This document shows positions 1-11,575 of a DNA stretch of 64,000 nucleotides, piece after piece. Every line of letters begins with the position of its first letter. Within the stretch, counting starts at the first letter, position 1. Source of the DNA: Gammaproteobacteria bacterium (GTDB lineage Bacteria; Pseudomonadota; Gammaproteobacteria; Pseudomonadales; Azotimanducaceae); NCBI GenBank assembly GCA_021773565.1, contig JAJFJZ010000013.1, positions 124,001-188,000 of the forward strand, read 5' to 3'. The notes beneath the pieces are model-generated. The model was not told the origin of the DNA. It did no database searches and worked only from the letters and a program-made list of their open reading frames with translations. The translations under genes were made by a program, and so were the position numbers.

Positions 1-288
1 TGTATCGTTGAAATTATTGAAGAGGTAACTACAAACGTGGATGCCTATACGGTGTATACAAGCGGTGGAGGAATACACAACAGTCTGTTAATGGAAAATA
101 TCGCCAAAAAGCTGCCTGAGATCGAAATACAGTCTAGCCAAAAACTGGGTATAGATCCGGATGCTAAAGAAGCCTTGTTATTTGCATTATTGGCAAATGA
201 ATGTGTAGCAGGGCAATCGATCAAGCTTGGAAGTGCAATCCCACCAATCAGACCGCTAACAATGGGCAAAGTCAGTTTTCCAGACTAA
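1..288 (+). CDS. anmK: Anhydro-N-acetylmuramic acid kinase, C-terminal part
   Basis: The frame is open from base 1, so the 5' end lies outside the window; about 95 C-terminal residues remain. AnmK phosphorylates 1,6-anhydro-MurNAc recovered from the cell wall to MurNAc-6-phosphate in cytoplasmic peptidoglycan recycling. The fragment shows the family's C-terminal signature: a glycine triplet followed by HN (SGGGIHNSLLM), then a DPDAKEALLFALLANE segment, and a glycine-containing tail before the stop. The C-terminus looks intact rather than broken. It is convergent with secF, with only about 40 bases between the stops. The family call is firm; nothing can be said about the missing kinase N-terminal domain. 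Confidence 0.85.
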   Translation, partial: CIVEIIEEVTTNVDAYTVYTSGGGIHNSLLMENIAKKLPEIEIQSSQKLGIDPDAKEALLFALLANECVAGQSIKLGSAIPPIRPLTMGKVSFPD

Positions 289-298
289 TTCTTACTGA

Positions 299-330
299 GA
301 CAGGTCTAAAATTGAACCTGACCCCTTTTA
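299..330. repeat. REP-like hairpin between anmK and secF
   Basis: CAGGT at 301-305 and ACCTG at 316-320 form a 5-bp stem around a 10-base loop, followed by CCCCTTTTA that runs into the secF stop codon at 328-330. Read on the minus strand it contains GGGGTCAGGTTCAATTTT, which resembles the ends of short REP-type sequences mobilised by IS200-like (RAYT) transposases in many gammaproteobacteria. That resemblance is from memory. Only this copy was found in the window and no transposase is nearby. Confidence 0.4.
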
Positions 331-1287
331 GGGTAGATCCAGTTCTTGCGATGTATCTTCTTTTTCCGGCAGGGCAAGATCTGCTTTGGTCACATTCATG
401 ATAAGCAAAATATTGGACGCTACATATATTGATGAGTAGGTACCGACCATTACCCCAAAGATCAGGGCAGTGGCAAAACCGGCAATCAGTTCTCCACCCA
501 TAATTCTCAAGGCCATTAGAACTAACAAGGTGGTTAAGGATGTAACAAGGGTACGGCCAAGTGTCTGGTTCAGCGATGTGTTAATTATCGATTCAGGACT
601 ACCCTTGCGAATTTTACGGAAATTTTCCCGGATACGGTCTGACACAACAATCGTATCATTCAAGGAATATCCAATAACTGCCAATCCGGCAGCTACAATA
701 GTCAGGTCGAATGTCCACTGAAAAAGAGAAAACAGGCCAGCGATTATTACCACATCATGGATCAGTGCGGCAACGGCTCCCAAAGCAAATTTACCACTAA
801 AACGAAACATGATGTACAGCATTACAATGGCCAGTGCTATCAGCAAGGCAAGTCCGCCATCTTCCCTCAGCTCCTGGCCTACAGCCGGTCCAACAAATTC
901 AGACCGTCGCACCTTCATATTTGGATATGATTCACCCAGTGAAGCAGCTATGCGGTTACCGAGCTTCGACTGATCTGTTTCAACCCCGCCTGCATCCCCG
1001 GTATCCGGTAAATTCGCCTGGGGGGGCATTCGAATCAATATGTCCTGTTCAGTCCCAAAATTCTGGACCACGCCATTTTCAAAGCCTGAGTTTAACAAAT
1101 GTTCGCGAATCGATTCAGGATCAATGGGCTCCTCAAAACCCAGTTCAACCTGGACACCACCGGTAAAATCCAGCCCATAATTTAGACCGTTAACCAGCAG
1201 CAATCCCAGCGAAGATACCACCAATACGATGGATGCAATCCATGCAACCTTACGCTTACCCATGAAATCAATATTTAGTTCATTCAT
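328..1287 (-). CDS. secF: Protein translocase subunit SecF
   Basis: SecF is the smaller of the two RND-type subunits that use proton motive force to help SecYEG release exported proteins at the inner membrane. The N-terminus has one membrane helix (about residues 15-35) and the signature GLDFTGGVQVELGF, then a periplasmic P1-like region, then five helices carrying AVIGYSLNDTIVVSDRIREN. The length of 319 residues is normal. I start it at the ATG at 1287, four bases after the secD stop, because the protein then begins MNELNIDFMGKRK; an in-frame upstream start at 1326 would overlap secD. The stop codon falls inside the REP-like motif. Confidence 0.95.
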   Translation of the reverse strand: MNELNIDFMGKRKVAWIASIVLVVSSLGLLLVNGLNYGLDFTGGVQVELGFEEPIDPESIREHLLNSGFENGVVQNFGTEQDILIRMPPQANLPDTGDAGGVETDQSKLGNRIAASLGESYPNMKVRRSEFVGPAVGQELREDGGLALLIALAIVMLYIMFRFSGKFALGAVAALIHDVVIIAGLFSLFQWTFDLTIVAAGLAVIGYSLNDTIVVSDRIRENFRKIRKGSPESIINTSLNQTLGRTLVTSLTTLLVLMALRIMGGELIAGFATALIFGVMVGTYSSIYVASNILLIMNVTKADLALPEKEDTSQELDLP

Positions 1288-1291
1288 CTGT

Positions 1292-3217
1292 CTAAATCGC
1301 CAACTTTTTAATTGAGCGGCCACCATAAATCAAATTGATGATAGCGCGTGTACCCATTATTGCGGTAAACATGGAAGTTAATATTCCAATAGCCAGTGTT
1401 ATGGCAAAGCCCTTTATGGGGCCTGAGCCAAATGCCAACAACACTATAGCGACAAAGAATGTCGTAATATTGGCATCCAGAATGGTAAGAAAAGCACGAT
1501 CAAATCCTAGATGAATAGCCTGCTGGGGTGAGTTGTTTTTTAGTTCTTCCCTGATGCGCGAGAAGATTAGCACGTTAGCATCCACGGCCATGCCAATGGT
1601 TAACACGATACCTGCAATGCCCGGCAGAGTAAGCGTTGCGCCCAACAGTGACATAACCGCCACCAGAAGTGTCATGTTGGCGACAAGTGCCAAATTTGCT
1701 GCCAAACCGAACATTTTGTAATACACAATCATAAACACAAGAACCAGCACCAGTCCCAGCATCATGGACTGGGCACCGGCTTTTATATTGTCCGCACCGA
1801 GGCTTGCACCCACAGTGCGCTCTTCGACAATATACATTGGAACCTTAAGGGCACCTGCCCGCAGCAGCAGCGCCAGATCACGTGCCTCACCCAGGCCAAG
1901 TCCGGTGATGCGAAATCTGAATCCCAATGCACCCTGTATGGTTGCCACGTTGATCAGACGTTTCTTTTCTTCTGTGAAAAAGGCTCTCTCTTCTTCACCC
2001 GCTGCATTGAGAAGTATCCGCTCGCGGGGTATCAGCTCCTTGAAAAGAATGGCCATTCTGTTGCCAATGTTTTTGCCCGTTACTCCATTCATCAGGCTGC
2101 CACCCACACTATCCAGCGTGATACTCACCTGGGGAAGACCGGTATCGGGATCATATCCTTGCTGTGCATTAATCACCCGGTCGCCTGTAACGATGTTGCG
2201 GCGTTCTATAACAACATCCTGGCCTTCGTAGGCATAACTTTCCGTTTGCGAGGATCTTGCATCTGACGTAGCAACCAGTCGAAATTCCAGATTGGCAAAC
2301 TTGTTTAAGATACGCTTCGCCGCAGCGCTATCCTGTACACCTGGCAAATCGACCACGATACGTGAACGACCCAATCGCTGAACCTGGGGTTCGGATACGC
2401 CTAATTCATTAATGCGTTTTTTAATGCTTTGACGATTCTGGGAAATAGCGTCATCTTCAATCTCGCGAATTTTTTGTTCAGACAGCGTGACGATAAGTCC
2501 GGGATTGGCATCCACATCCCGATCGACATAGGTAAATTCAGAATACTGCGCCTGTAAGGCACGGCGAGCCAAATCCCGATCAGATGCATTGCGAAACCCG
2601 ATTCTCAAGCGGCTTCCATCAACCCAGTCATTGCCTATGTATCTCAGTCGCGGCTCGTGCTCCCTGAAAATAGCGCGAAAATTGGCTTCCTCACTCTGCA
2701 TTCGGTCGGCAACCGCTTTATCCATGTCTACCTGAAGCAAAAAATGCACGCCCCCGGATAAATCCAGCCCATAAGACATAGGGCTGGCGCCAAGGTTTTC
2801 CAGCCATTCCGGGGTAGTAGGCGCGCGATTTAATGCTACTACATAGTGCCCCTGTCTGGAGTTATCTGCGAGCCCATTGGTTAGTACCGTTTTGGCCCTT
2901 AACTGATCCTCGTTGTTAAACATCCGTACCACATAGTTACCAGCATCCATTGTGGAACTCTTTTTCTCGAGACCGGCGGCCTCCAACAGCGTATCGACCT
3001 GTTGGCCAATGTCTGCTTCCATCGATGTATCAGCAGCTTCCAATCGTATTTGCAGGGCGGGATCGGGCTGATAAAGATTAGGCAGCGCATAAACCAGACC
3101 AATGAGCAAAACAATCGCGATTAGTAAATAACGCCAGACGGGATAGGTATTCAAACTACGTGGTCGACCGCTGGACATTCCAATCAGGCGTTCGCCCACT
3201 AGAGACTTATCATTCAT
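1292..3217 (-). CDS. secD: Protein translocase subunit SecD
   Basis: SecD is the large partner of SecF in the SecDF-YajC export complex. Visible are an N-terminal membrane helix (residues about 28-48), the GLDLSGGVHFLLQVDM motif that opens the large periplasmic head domain, and a C-terminal bundle of helices with VDANVLIFSRIREEL, the conserved RND segment. The 641-residue length is at the upper end of gammaproteobacterial SecD. The start could be ATG 3217 or the internal ATG at 3178; neither has a strong ribosome binding site, and the usual SecD N-terminus (LNTYPVWRYLL) begins after both. It lies between yajC and secF in the expected order. Confidence 0.95.
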   Translation of the reverse strand: MNDKSLVGERLIGMSSGRPRSLNTYPVWRYLLIAIVLLIGLVYALPNLYQPDPALQIRLEAADTSMEADIGQQVDTLLEAAGLEKKSSTMDAGNYVVRMFNNEDQLRAKTVLTNGLADNSRQGHYVVALNRAPTTPEWLENLGASPMSYGLDLSGGVHFLLQVDMDKAVADRMQSEEANFRAIFREHEPRLRYIGNDWVDGSRLRIGFRNASDRDLARRALQAQYSEFTYVDRDVDANPGLIVTLSEQKIREIEDDAISQNRQSIKKRINELGVSEPQVQRLGRSRIVVDLPGVQDSAAAKRILNKFANLEFRLVATSDARSSQTESYAYEGQDVVIERRNIVTGDRVINAQQGYDPDTGLPQVSITLDSVGGSLMNGVTGKNIGNRMAILFKELIPRERILLNAAGEEERAFFTEEKKRLINVATIQGALGFRFRITGLGLGEARDLALLLRAGALKVPMYIVEERTVGASLGADNIKAGAQSMMLGLVLVLVFMIVYYKMFGLAANLALVANMTLLVAVMSLLGATLTLPGIAGIVLTIGMAVDANVLIFSRIREELKNNSPQQAIHLGFDRAFLTILDANITTFFVAIVLLAFGSGPIKGFAITLAIGILTSMFTAIMGTRAIINLIYGGRSIKKLAI

Positions 3218-3322
3218 TAAAACTGCACAACCATAAAACAGGATTCCTCTCGCCTATATAAGGGCGCAGGATGAAAAATCCAAGTTAAATTTAACTGGCG
3301 TGCCATTGCACGCCCCGACCGA

Positions 3323-5836
<2,514 letters not shown>

Positions 5837-5945
5837 GGTTTAATCACTGGCTTTACCGACCGTGAATGGTGCTTATCGAGGGTGCAGCAGTCTAATTGCA
5901 GAAAGGGCAAAAGGAAAGATTTACAGCTTGCACGGCATCCTGCCC

Positions 5946-5973
5946 TTGAAACATTCTTCGAAGCGTCTAAGAT
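5946..5973 (+). promoter_or_regulatory. Putative promoter of tRNA-Leu
   Basis: TTGAAA at 5946-5951 and TAAGAT at 5968-5973 are separated by 16 bases and sit 19 bases before the mature tRNA 5' end. The bases after the -10 box (GCGCTC) are G+C rich, as in stringently controlled stable-RNA promoters. Called by eye from the hexamers; no start site is known. Confidence 0.5.
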
Positions 5974-5992
5974 GCGCTCTTCCTACTCAAAT

Positions 5993-6079
5993 GCCTGGGT
6001 GGCGAAACTGGTAGACGCGCCAGACTCAAACTCTGGTTGGGGCAACTCAGTGTCGGTTCGACTCCGACCCCAGGTACCA
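5993..6079 (+). tRNA. tRNA-Leu, anticodon CAA
   Basis: An 87-base cloverleaf can be folded by hand. The acceptor arm GCCTGGG pairs with CCCAGGT (first pair G-U). The anticodon stem CCAGA/TCTGG encloses the loop CTCAAAC, giving anticodon CAA (reads UUG). A long variable arm typical of class II tRNAs follows, then the T arm GTCGG-TTCGACT-CCGAC. The terminal CCA is encoded. It is the only tRNA gene I find in the window, alone between queA and an AhpD-like gene that run on the other strand. Confidence 0.95.
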
Positions 6080-6091
6080 CTCACGCAATTC

Positions 6092-6655
6092 TCAACGCGC
6101 CATCCCATAAAACTCGTCATTGGGACGCATTTGCGTCCAGTGTGCCATCCGGTTTGAAAGCGCGAATAATGCCGTAATTGCACCGATATCCCAGATGTCT
6201 TCCTGACTAAAACCCTGTTCCGACAATACTGAATAATCCGTGCTACTGATTTGTTCCGGTGTGCGAGCCAATATAAGCGCAATGCGCAACATTTCCCGTT
6301 GGCGCTGAGTAATATCGGCCGAGCGATAATTCGCCAGAATCTGATCCGATATCTTGTTATCTTTCGCAAAAATACGCAGCAAAGCCCCATGTGAAATAAC
6401 ACAGTAACTGCAATCATTGGCCGCGCTTGTCGCCAGCACAATCATTTCTCGTTCTGCCTTGCTAAGACCACCCTCTCCCGCCATAAGTGCATCGTAATAA
6501 TCGAAAAAAGCCCTGAACTCTTTAGGACGATGAGCAAAAACCAGAAATACATTGGGAATAAACCCCGACTTTTCTGCTACAGCCTCTATTCGCTCGCGCA
6601 CATCACTGGGCATCTCGCTTAATAGTGGTATTGGGTAAGAAGAAATGTCGCTCAA
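6092..6655 (-). CDS. AhpD-like carboxymuconolactone decarboxylase family protein (peroxidase-related)
   Basis: The 187-residue protein has the all-helical AhpD fold signature: a Glu (AEREMIVLATSAAND) followed by the CxxC pair and His in CSYCVISHG. In AhpD proteins these residues form a thiol-based proton relay that reduces peroxides or recycles a peroxidase. The layout matches the family often annotated as uncharacterised peroxidase-related enzyme. The start is a TTG at 6655 supported by GAGGAA eight bases upstream; the next in-frame ATG (6613) would remove 14 residues. It ends 13 bases after the tRNA gene on the opposite strand. The physiological partner is not evident. Confidence 0.82.
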   Translation of the reverse strand: MSDISSYPIPLLSEMPSDVRERIEAVAEKSGFIPNVFLVFAHRPKEFRAFFDYYDALMAGEGGLSKAEREMIVLATSAANDCSYCVISHGALLRIFAKDNKISDQILANYRSADITQRQREMLRIALILARTPEQISSTDYSVLSEQGFSQEDIWDIGAITALFALSNRMAHWTQMRPNDEFYGMAR

Positions 6656-6682
6656 TATAGTTTCCTCAATTGCTTTGTTAGA

Positions 6683-8218
6683 TTAACCTTCAGCCAGGCG
6701 GTACGCTTCCAGTTTAACACCCCGCCATCTTATTAGCACAATCAGACTTACCATTTGAAGGGCTATCGCCAAAGGAAGTACCAGCATATTTTCTGAAAAA
6801 CCTGCTAACACAAAAGCAACAACGCTAATCCCGCCATTAAACATTGCATAAGGCAGTTGCGTAGTTACATGGTCCAGTTGCTCACAGTTTGCACCGACAG
6901 ACGAAAGAATAGTTGTATCGGAGATCGGTGAGCAGTGGTCTCCAAACAGGCCTCCGGATAATACGCCCGCAATTGTGACTGACATGGGTGCTCCCAGACC
7001 ATCAGCCATTGCAAGCATCAACGGCATCATTATTGCGTAGGTGCCCCATGATGATCCGGTGGCAAAGGAGATGACTGCCCCAACAATGAAGGCAATAACC
7101 GGAACATATCCCGCAGCAAATGCACCATCAGCCAATGCAGTAATGTATTGCGCGGTCCCCAAATCACGGCCAATGGCTCCCAGCGACCAGGCCAGTACGA
7201 GAATCACCATGATGGAAAACATACGTGACATACCACCCAGGTAAATTTCCATACTCGCTTTCATACTCCTCACACGCATACCAACCATCAGGGCTATCAG
7301 GGTAACAGCGGAAAAGAAGTAGGCTGTTGAAAGCCCCGTTCTAAAGGCACCGCCCGGTAACTGTGAGAGGGGAAAGCCAAGCGGAACCAGCTGCCAACAC
7401 AACAAACCCACCATAACCAGCAAGGGTAACCAGATCAGTATGGGACGAGCAGCAGAATCAACAAATCCATCCATCAGTTCCTGCCCACCTGTGTTTTCCG
7501 GTACTCCAACGGTTAGGGGTTTATGTCCGGCGCGGGCAGCGGATTCAGCTTTAGCCATAGGGCCAAACTCGAATCCCGAAGCGGCAATCATCGGCACAAA
7601 AAGCAGGGATAGTATTGCGTAATATTGAAAAGGAATGGCACTTAACAAAGCCGTCCATTCTGAAGTTGGAATGGCCAGTTCAGCATATGCACTTTGAATG
7701 AGACTCATAGTGTACACACCCCAGCCAATTACCGGAATCAGTACTGATATGGGTGAGGCTGTACTATCCAGAATATAGGCCAGCTTTTGTCTTGAGAATC
7801 TTAATTTGTCGGCGACCGACTGAAAAATGGGACCAACGATAAGTGGTGAACCCGTGTCAGTAAAGAAAACCGCGAGTCCACTCATCCAGGTCGCTACCTG
7901 ACCCTGGGTTCGGGTCACGAGAACACGCGTAATCTTTGCAGCAAACGCTGCAGCACCACCGGAGCGCTCCATCAGTGCAACAAGGCCACCAATCAAAGTC
8001 ATCAATATGAGTGTCCCGGCGTTAGATTTGTCCAGTATCTGAACCAGGAAATAGTCCTTGATGAGGCCATGAACTCCGCTTACCGGATCCAGGCCCCGCA
8101 GAATCAGAATAGCTGTAAACACACCAACAAACAGCCCAACAATTACATTACGTGTCCACACGGCAACACCGAGTGTTGCAAGAATAGGTACTACAGACAA
8201 AAATCCAGGTGCATCCAT
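6683..8218 (-). CDS. NhaC-family Na+/H+ antiporter
   Basis: A 511-residue polytopic inner-membrane protein with about 11-12 hydrophobic spans. The diagnostic features are the internally duplicated antiporter motifs, FFTDTGSPLIVGPIFQSVAD in the first half and ATGSSWGTYAIMMPLMLAMA followed by GGLFGDHCSPISDTTILSS in the second, which are the hallmark of the NhaC superfamily. Members exchange Na+ for protons or take part in organic-acid or amino-acid exchange; the substrate cannot be assigned from sequence. It sits between the AhpD-like gene and the lysine-type catabolic operon, with about 40 bases to the latter, so it may be the operon's last member or stand alone. Confidence 0.85.
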   Translation of the reverse strand: MDAPGFLSVVPILATLGVAVWTRNVIVGLFVGVFTAILILRGLDPVSGVHGLIKDYFLVQILDKSNAGTLILMTLIGGLVALMERSGGAAAFAAKITRVLVTRTQGQVATWMSGLAVFFTDTGSPLIVGPIFQSVADKLRFSRQKLAYILDSTASPISVLIPVIGWGVYTMSLIQSAYAELAIPTSEWTALLSAIPFQYYAILSLLFVPMIAASGFEFGPMAKAESAARAGHKPLTVGVPENTGGQELMDGFVDSAARPILIWLPLLVMVGLLCWQLVPLGFPLSQLPGGAFRTGLSTAYFFSAVTLIALMVGMRVRSMKASMEIYLGGMSRMFSIMVILVLAWSLGAIGRDLGTAQYITALADGAFAAGYVPVIAFIVGAVISFATGSSWGTYAIMMPLMLAMADGLGAPMSVTIAGVLSGGLFGDHCSPISDTTILSSVGANCEQLDHVTTQLPYAMFNGGISVVAFVLAGFSENMLVLPLAIALQMVSLIVLIRWRGVKLEAYRLAEG

Positions 8219-8261
8219 TCAGCAAACCCTCGGTTACCGCTATGACAGGTACTATTTTAGT

Positions 8262-9317
8262 CTAAGGTTGTACCACATGTGCCCGCTGGGTATCTATCCC
8301 CATACTCAGAACAAAAGGCTCGGCTTGCTGTAGCTCTATAAACGCATCCTTACTCTGTAATCCCAACCAGTGGTGCTGTATCAAGGTCTGAGCAACAGGT
8401 GCGCCAAGGGTTGTACCCGGACCAAGGATTATGAGTTTATCTGGAGCAAACTCTTTTATCGCAACCTCAATGCACCTGGAAAAATCATAGGTTTGCGTTA
8501 TCTGGTGATCAAAGGTGTAGCTATATAGTGCATCGTCTTCCAATGCGCCTGGCTGCCAGATATGGCCACGCCCATCGATCAGGGGCAGCTGAGACTTTGT
8601 AAACATGTCCTTCGGCAAAATGCGTTGGGCAAGCTCGGTAATATGTTTTAGCAGGGGGCTGTGAAATCCTGCATGTTGTTGCAATCGAAAAGGGTAACGC
8701 CCCTGCTCCGTAGGCAGCGCTTCAAGTAGTGCAGACAGGCCTGCTTCGTTTCCAGCAAGCACCTGCATGCCCCCCAGCCTGATGGATGTATACACTGCGC
8801 AATCGGTACGATTGTTCACTTTTGCAACCACGCTTTGCAGTGTCTGTGCCAATCGTGTATCTATTTGCCATTGTTCGTTCACCAATGGATAGATGATCTG
8901 ACCGCCGGTGCCGTGCTTGTGCATGAGGGTACCCATGGAATTGACCACTTCAAAACCCGCGTTATCGGCTAGAATACCCGTACAGGCCAGCGCCAGATAC
9001 CAACCCATCGAGTTACCGGTAACCGCAACTATCTCGTACTTACTGGTATCTATTAGCTTAAAGTCTGCCAGAGCGCACGCGTAAATCAGGGTAGAAGCAT
9101 TTTCGGCATTCGCATGTAGTCGAGCGCTATAACGTTCCGCACCATCAAGTTCTGAAATGGGTATTTGTTTACCTGTTACTCTGGCGGTGTCTATTTGGGC
9201 GACAAAAGTTTGTAGCTCCTCCTTACCAGCACATGCCCTTTCCAAATATCCCAGCTCACTGGCATTATAAGTACCCCGGCCCGGACAGATGACCACTACT
9301 GATTGCTTATTGCTCAT
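8262..9317 (-). CDS. FabD-like acyltransferase (ACP S-malonyltransferase family) in a 2-oxoacid dehydrogenase operon
   Basis: The 351-residue chain has the FabD/acyltransferase fold markers. An N-terminal CPGRGTY segment resembles the FabD FPGQG oxyanion region. The nucleophile elbow is GNSMG with Ser103, and FHSPLL with His219 is the likely catalytic histidine. In true FabD the elbow is GHSLG, so the His before the serine is Asn here. Its ATG overlaps the TGA of the E1 gene by four bases, which implies translational coupling to a 2-oxoacid dehydrogenase rather than to fatty-acid synthesis genes. An acyl transfer or hydrolysis step on the CoA product is possible, but no substrate can be stated. 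Confidence 0.75.
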   Translation of the reverse strand: MSNKQSVVVICPGRGTYNASELGYLERACAGKEELQTFVAQIDTARVTGKQIPISELDGAERYSARLHANAENASTLIYACALADFKLIDTSKYEIVAVTGNSMGWYLALACTGILADNAGFEVVNSMGTLMHKHGTGGQIIYPLVNEQWQIDTRLAQTLQSVVAKVNNRTDCAVYTSIRLGGMQVLAGNEAGLSALLEALPTEQGRYPFRLQQHAGFHSPLLKHITELAQRILPKDMFTKSQLPLIDGRGHIWQPGALEDDALYSYTFDHQITQTYDFSRCIEVAIKEFAPDKLIILGPGTTLGAPVAQTLIQHHWLGLQSKDAFIELQQAEPFVLSMGIDTQRAHVVQP

Positions 9318-11575
9318 TTTGTAAGCCCGTCGACCTGGGATCGGTCAATGTACTGACATAGTTTCAGCGCTACCGATACTATCTGTTCAACATCTGGCAA
9401 GGTGGCGGTAGCAGCGGAACCAATCGCAATAAAGGAATCCTCGGCTGTCACACGCGCAATAGGAAGGTCGACCTCGCGCTCGTACAGCAGGGTCACCAGA
9501 GCTTCACTGATGGAGCCGGTCTTCCGACACTCATCAACTATTAGTATATGTTTACACTTCAGCGCTTCCGCAACAATTCCCGCTTCATTCAGGGGCGCAA
9601 GCCAGCGTAAATCAACTATTCTCGGCTTTATGCCTGCAGCTTCCAGTTTAGCTTGCGCCTGGCAACTCAAGTAAAAACCATTACCATAGGTCAGGATACA
9701 AAGATCAGTTCCCTCACCTCTTATTCCGAGCTGCCCCAAAGCTACCTTTTGTCCGGATTGCGGCGCTTCATACTCTGATAACCACAATCCGTCCCCTTCA
9801 GCGTGAAGGTCTCTGGTGAGGTATAAGGCTATGGGCTCCAGCAAGACTACTACGCGTTGCTCCTTAGCAGCCAGTTCCACACAGGTGCGTAACATTTGCA
9901 CGGCATCACGGCCGTTGGATGGACAGGCCAGAATCACTCCCGGGATATCCCTGAATACCGCAAACGAATTATCATTATGGAAATGTCCACCAAAACCTTT
10001 TTGATAGGCAAGACCCGCTATTCGAATTACCATCGGGTTGACATATTGCCCGTTTGAAAAGAACGGTAGCGTGGCCGCTTCACCTCTGATCTGGTCTTCA
10101 GCATTATGCACATAGGCCAGAAACTGGATTTCGGGAATCGGGATAAAACCATTATGTGATAGACCCAGAGCAAGGCCCAAAATGCTTTGTTCATCCAGGA
10201 GGGTATCCAACACCCGAGCAGGACCGAACTTTCGTTGCAAGCCGGTGGTAACACTATATACACCACCTTTTTTACCCACATCCTCACCCAGCACCACTAT
10301 ATCGTTGTTCGCGAGAAGCAAGTCGGCGAGACACAGATTAATCAGCCTTGCCATGTGCTGGGGTTTTTCAAGAAGCCTGTGCTCACCTTGAAACATTTGT
10401 TGGCGTGCAGGCTCATCTGGAGCAAGCTTAACATTTTCATTTGCCGTTGTGCCCCCGGGAATCTTTCTACCCGGAATAAGGGACGCCATCACCTGCGCTG
10501 CGCTAACAAGTTTAGGTCTTGCAATTGCGTGTTCTGCAATGCGCGTAACACGAGATTCCGTCTGCGTATGCAGTGCCAGAATTTCACCAGCGCCTAACAC
10601 CCCATGTTCCATTAATATACGAGCGCTATGCAGCAGGGGATCCTGTGCTTCTATTGCTTCTACCTGTTTCAGCGTTCGATAACCGGTTTCCGTATCAGAT
10701 CCGGCATGACCCATCAGGCGAATCAGCTTTACGTGTAAAAAAACCGGTTTTCGGTGTTTACGGGCAAAATCTACGGCCCTGAGTGCTGCGTGGTGCGTAT
10801 CCAACAAATTTAATCCATCGCAACGCATATACTCCAATCCGGCTCTATTGGAGAAATTGGCTGCAATCCAGTCCTGGGGCGTGGGAACCGAAATGCCAAT
10901 ACCGTTGTCTTCGCAAATAAAGACAATGGGCATGGGAGATTTTTGAAAAGCCGCCCACCCGGCAGCATTAATTGCACCTTGAGTCGTAGAATGATTGGCA
11001 GACGCATCGCCAAAATTACACAAAATTACACTGTCATTAGGCATAACCGCATCTTTTTTACCAAGATGCCGTGCCAGCCCAACGGCATGAGCGGCTCCCA
11101 TGGATTTAGGTAGATGGCTCGCAATCGTGCTGGTCTGGGGGGGTACCATCAAGGGCACACTACCCATGACCTTGTGCCTGCCACCCGAAATAGGGTCTTC
11201 ACTCGAAGCAGCAAAGGACAACAACATATCGTATAGCGGTGTTTGGCCCGGGAGCTGTTTTGAGCGCTGTATGAGTAGAGCACCGCTACGGTAGTGTAAA
11301 AATGCCATATCGGTAAAGCGGAACGTTTTTCCAAAAACTGCATTGCCTTCGTGCCCGGAACTTCCAATGGTATAAAAGCTCTCATTGCGTGCCCGTAGGC
11401 GCCGACTGGTAACATCCAGCTGACGGCTCATGAGCTGGGACTCAAACAGGTCAACCAGCTCATGTTTTGCAAGCCCTGCATCTTTTAAAGTCAAATCACA
11501 CTTACTTTCTGGCAGGTCTCCGGATTGCACACGCTCGACAAAATTCTGGTGAAGCAGCTCTGCCCTGCTTAACAT
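9314..11575 (-). CDS. 2-oxoacid dehydrogenase E1, fused alpha and beta subunits
   Basis: The 753-residue protein combines E1-alpha and E1-beta of the branched-chain/acetoin/pyruvate type E1 family. The N-terminal half carries the thiamine diphosphate motif beginning GDASANHSTTQG (about residues 189-200) and ending FICEDN. The C-terminal half starts at VLGEDVGKKGGVY and continues with the transketolase pyrimidine and C-terminal domains (CPSNGRDAVQMLRTC, VDECRKTGS). Such enzymes decarboxylate a 2-oxo acid and pass the acyl group to an E2 lipoyl subunit. No E2 or E3 gene is in the window. The neighbours (aminotransferase, AmaB, lysine dehydrogenase) make 2-oxoadipate an attractive substrate, but branched-chain oxo acids are equally possible by family. 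Confidence 0.88.
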   Translation of the reverse strand: MLSRAELLHQNFVERVQSGDLPESKCDLTLKDAGLAKHELVDLFESQLMSRQLDVTSRRLRARNESFYTIGSSGHEGNAVFGKTFRFTDMAFLHYRSGALLIQRSKQLPGQTPLYDMLLSFAASSEDPISGGRHKVMGSVPLMVPPQTSTIASHLPKSMGAAHAVGLARHLGKKDAVMPNDSVILCNFGDASANHSTTQGAINAAGWAAFQKSPMPIVFICEDNGIGISVPTPQDWIAANFSNRAGLEYMRCDGLNLLDTHHAALRAVDFARKHRKPVFLHVKLIRLMGHAGSDTETGYRTLKQVEAIEAQDPLLHSARILMEHGVLGAGEILALHTQTESRVTRIAEHAIARPKLVSAAQVMASLIPGRKIPGGTTANENVKLAPDEPARQQMFQGEHRLLEKPQHMARLINLCLADLLLANNDIVVLGEDVGKKGGVYSVTTGLQRKFGPARVLDTLLDEQSILGLALGLSHNGFIPIPEIQFLAYVHNAEDQIRGEAATLPFFSNGQYVNPMVIRIAGLAYQKGFGGHFHNDNSFAVFRDIPGVILACPSNGRDAVQMLRTCVELAAKEQRVVVLLEPIALYLTRDLHAEGDGLWLSEYEAPQSGQKVALGQLGIRGEGTDLCILTYGNGFYLSCQAQAKLEAAGIKPRIVDLRWLAPLNEAGIVAEALKCKHILIVDECRKTGSISEALVTLLYEREVDLPIARVTAEDSFIAIGSAATATLPDVEQIVSVALKLCQYIDRSQVDGLTK

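Noticed and set aside
6123-6138. Stem GGACGC / GCGTCC downstream of tRNA-Leu as a terminator
   Set aside because: It lies inside the 3' coding part of the AhpD-like gene and is not followed by a T run, so it is more likely chance within codons.
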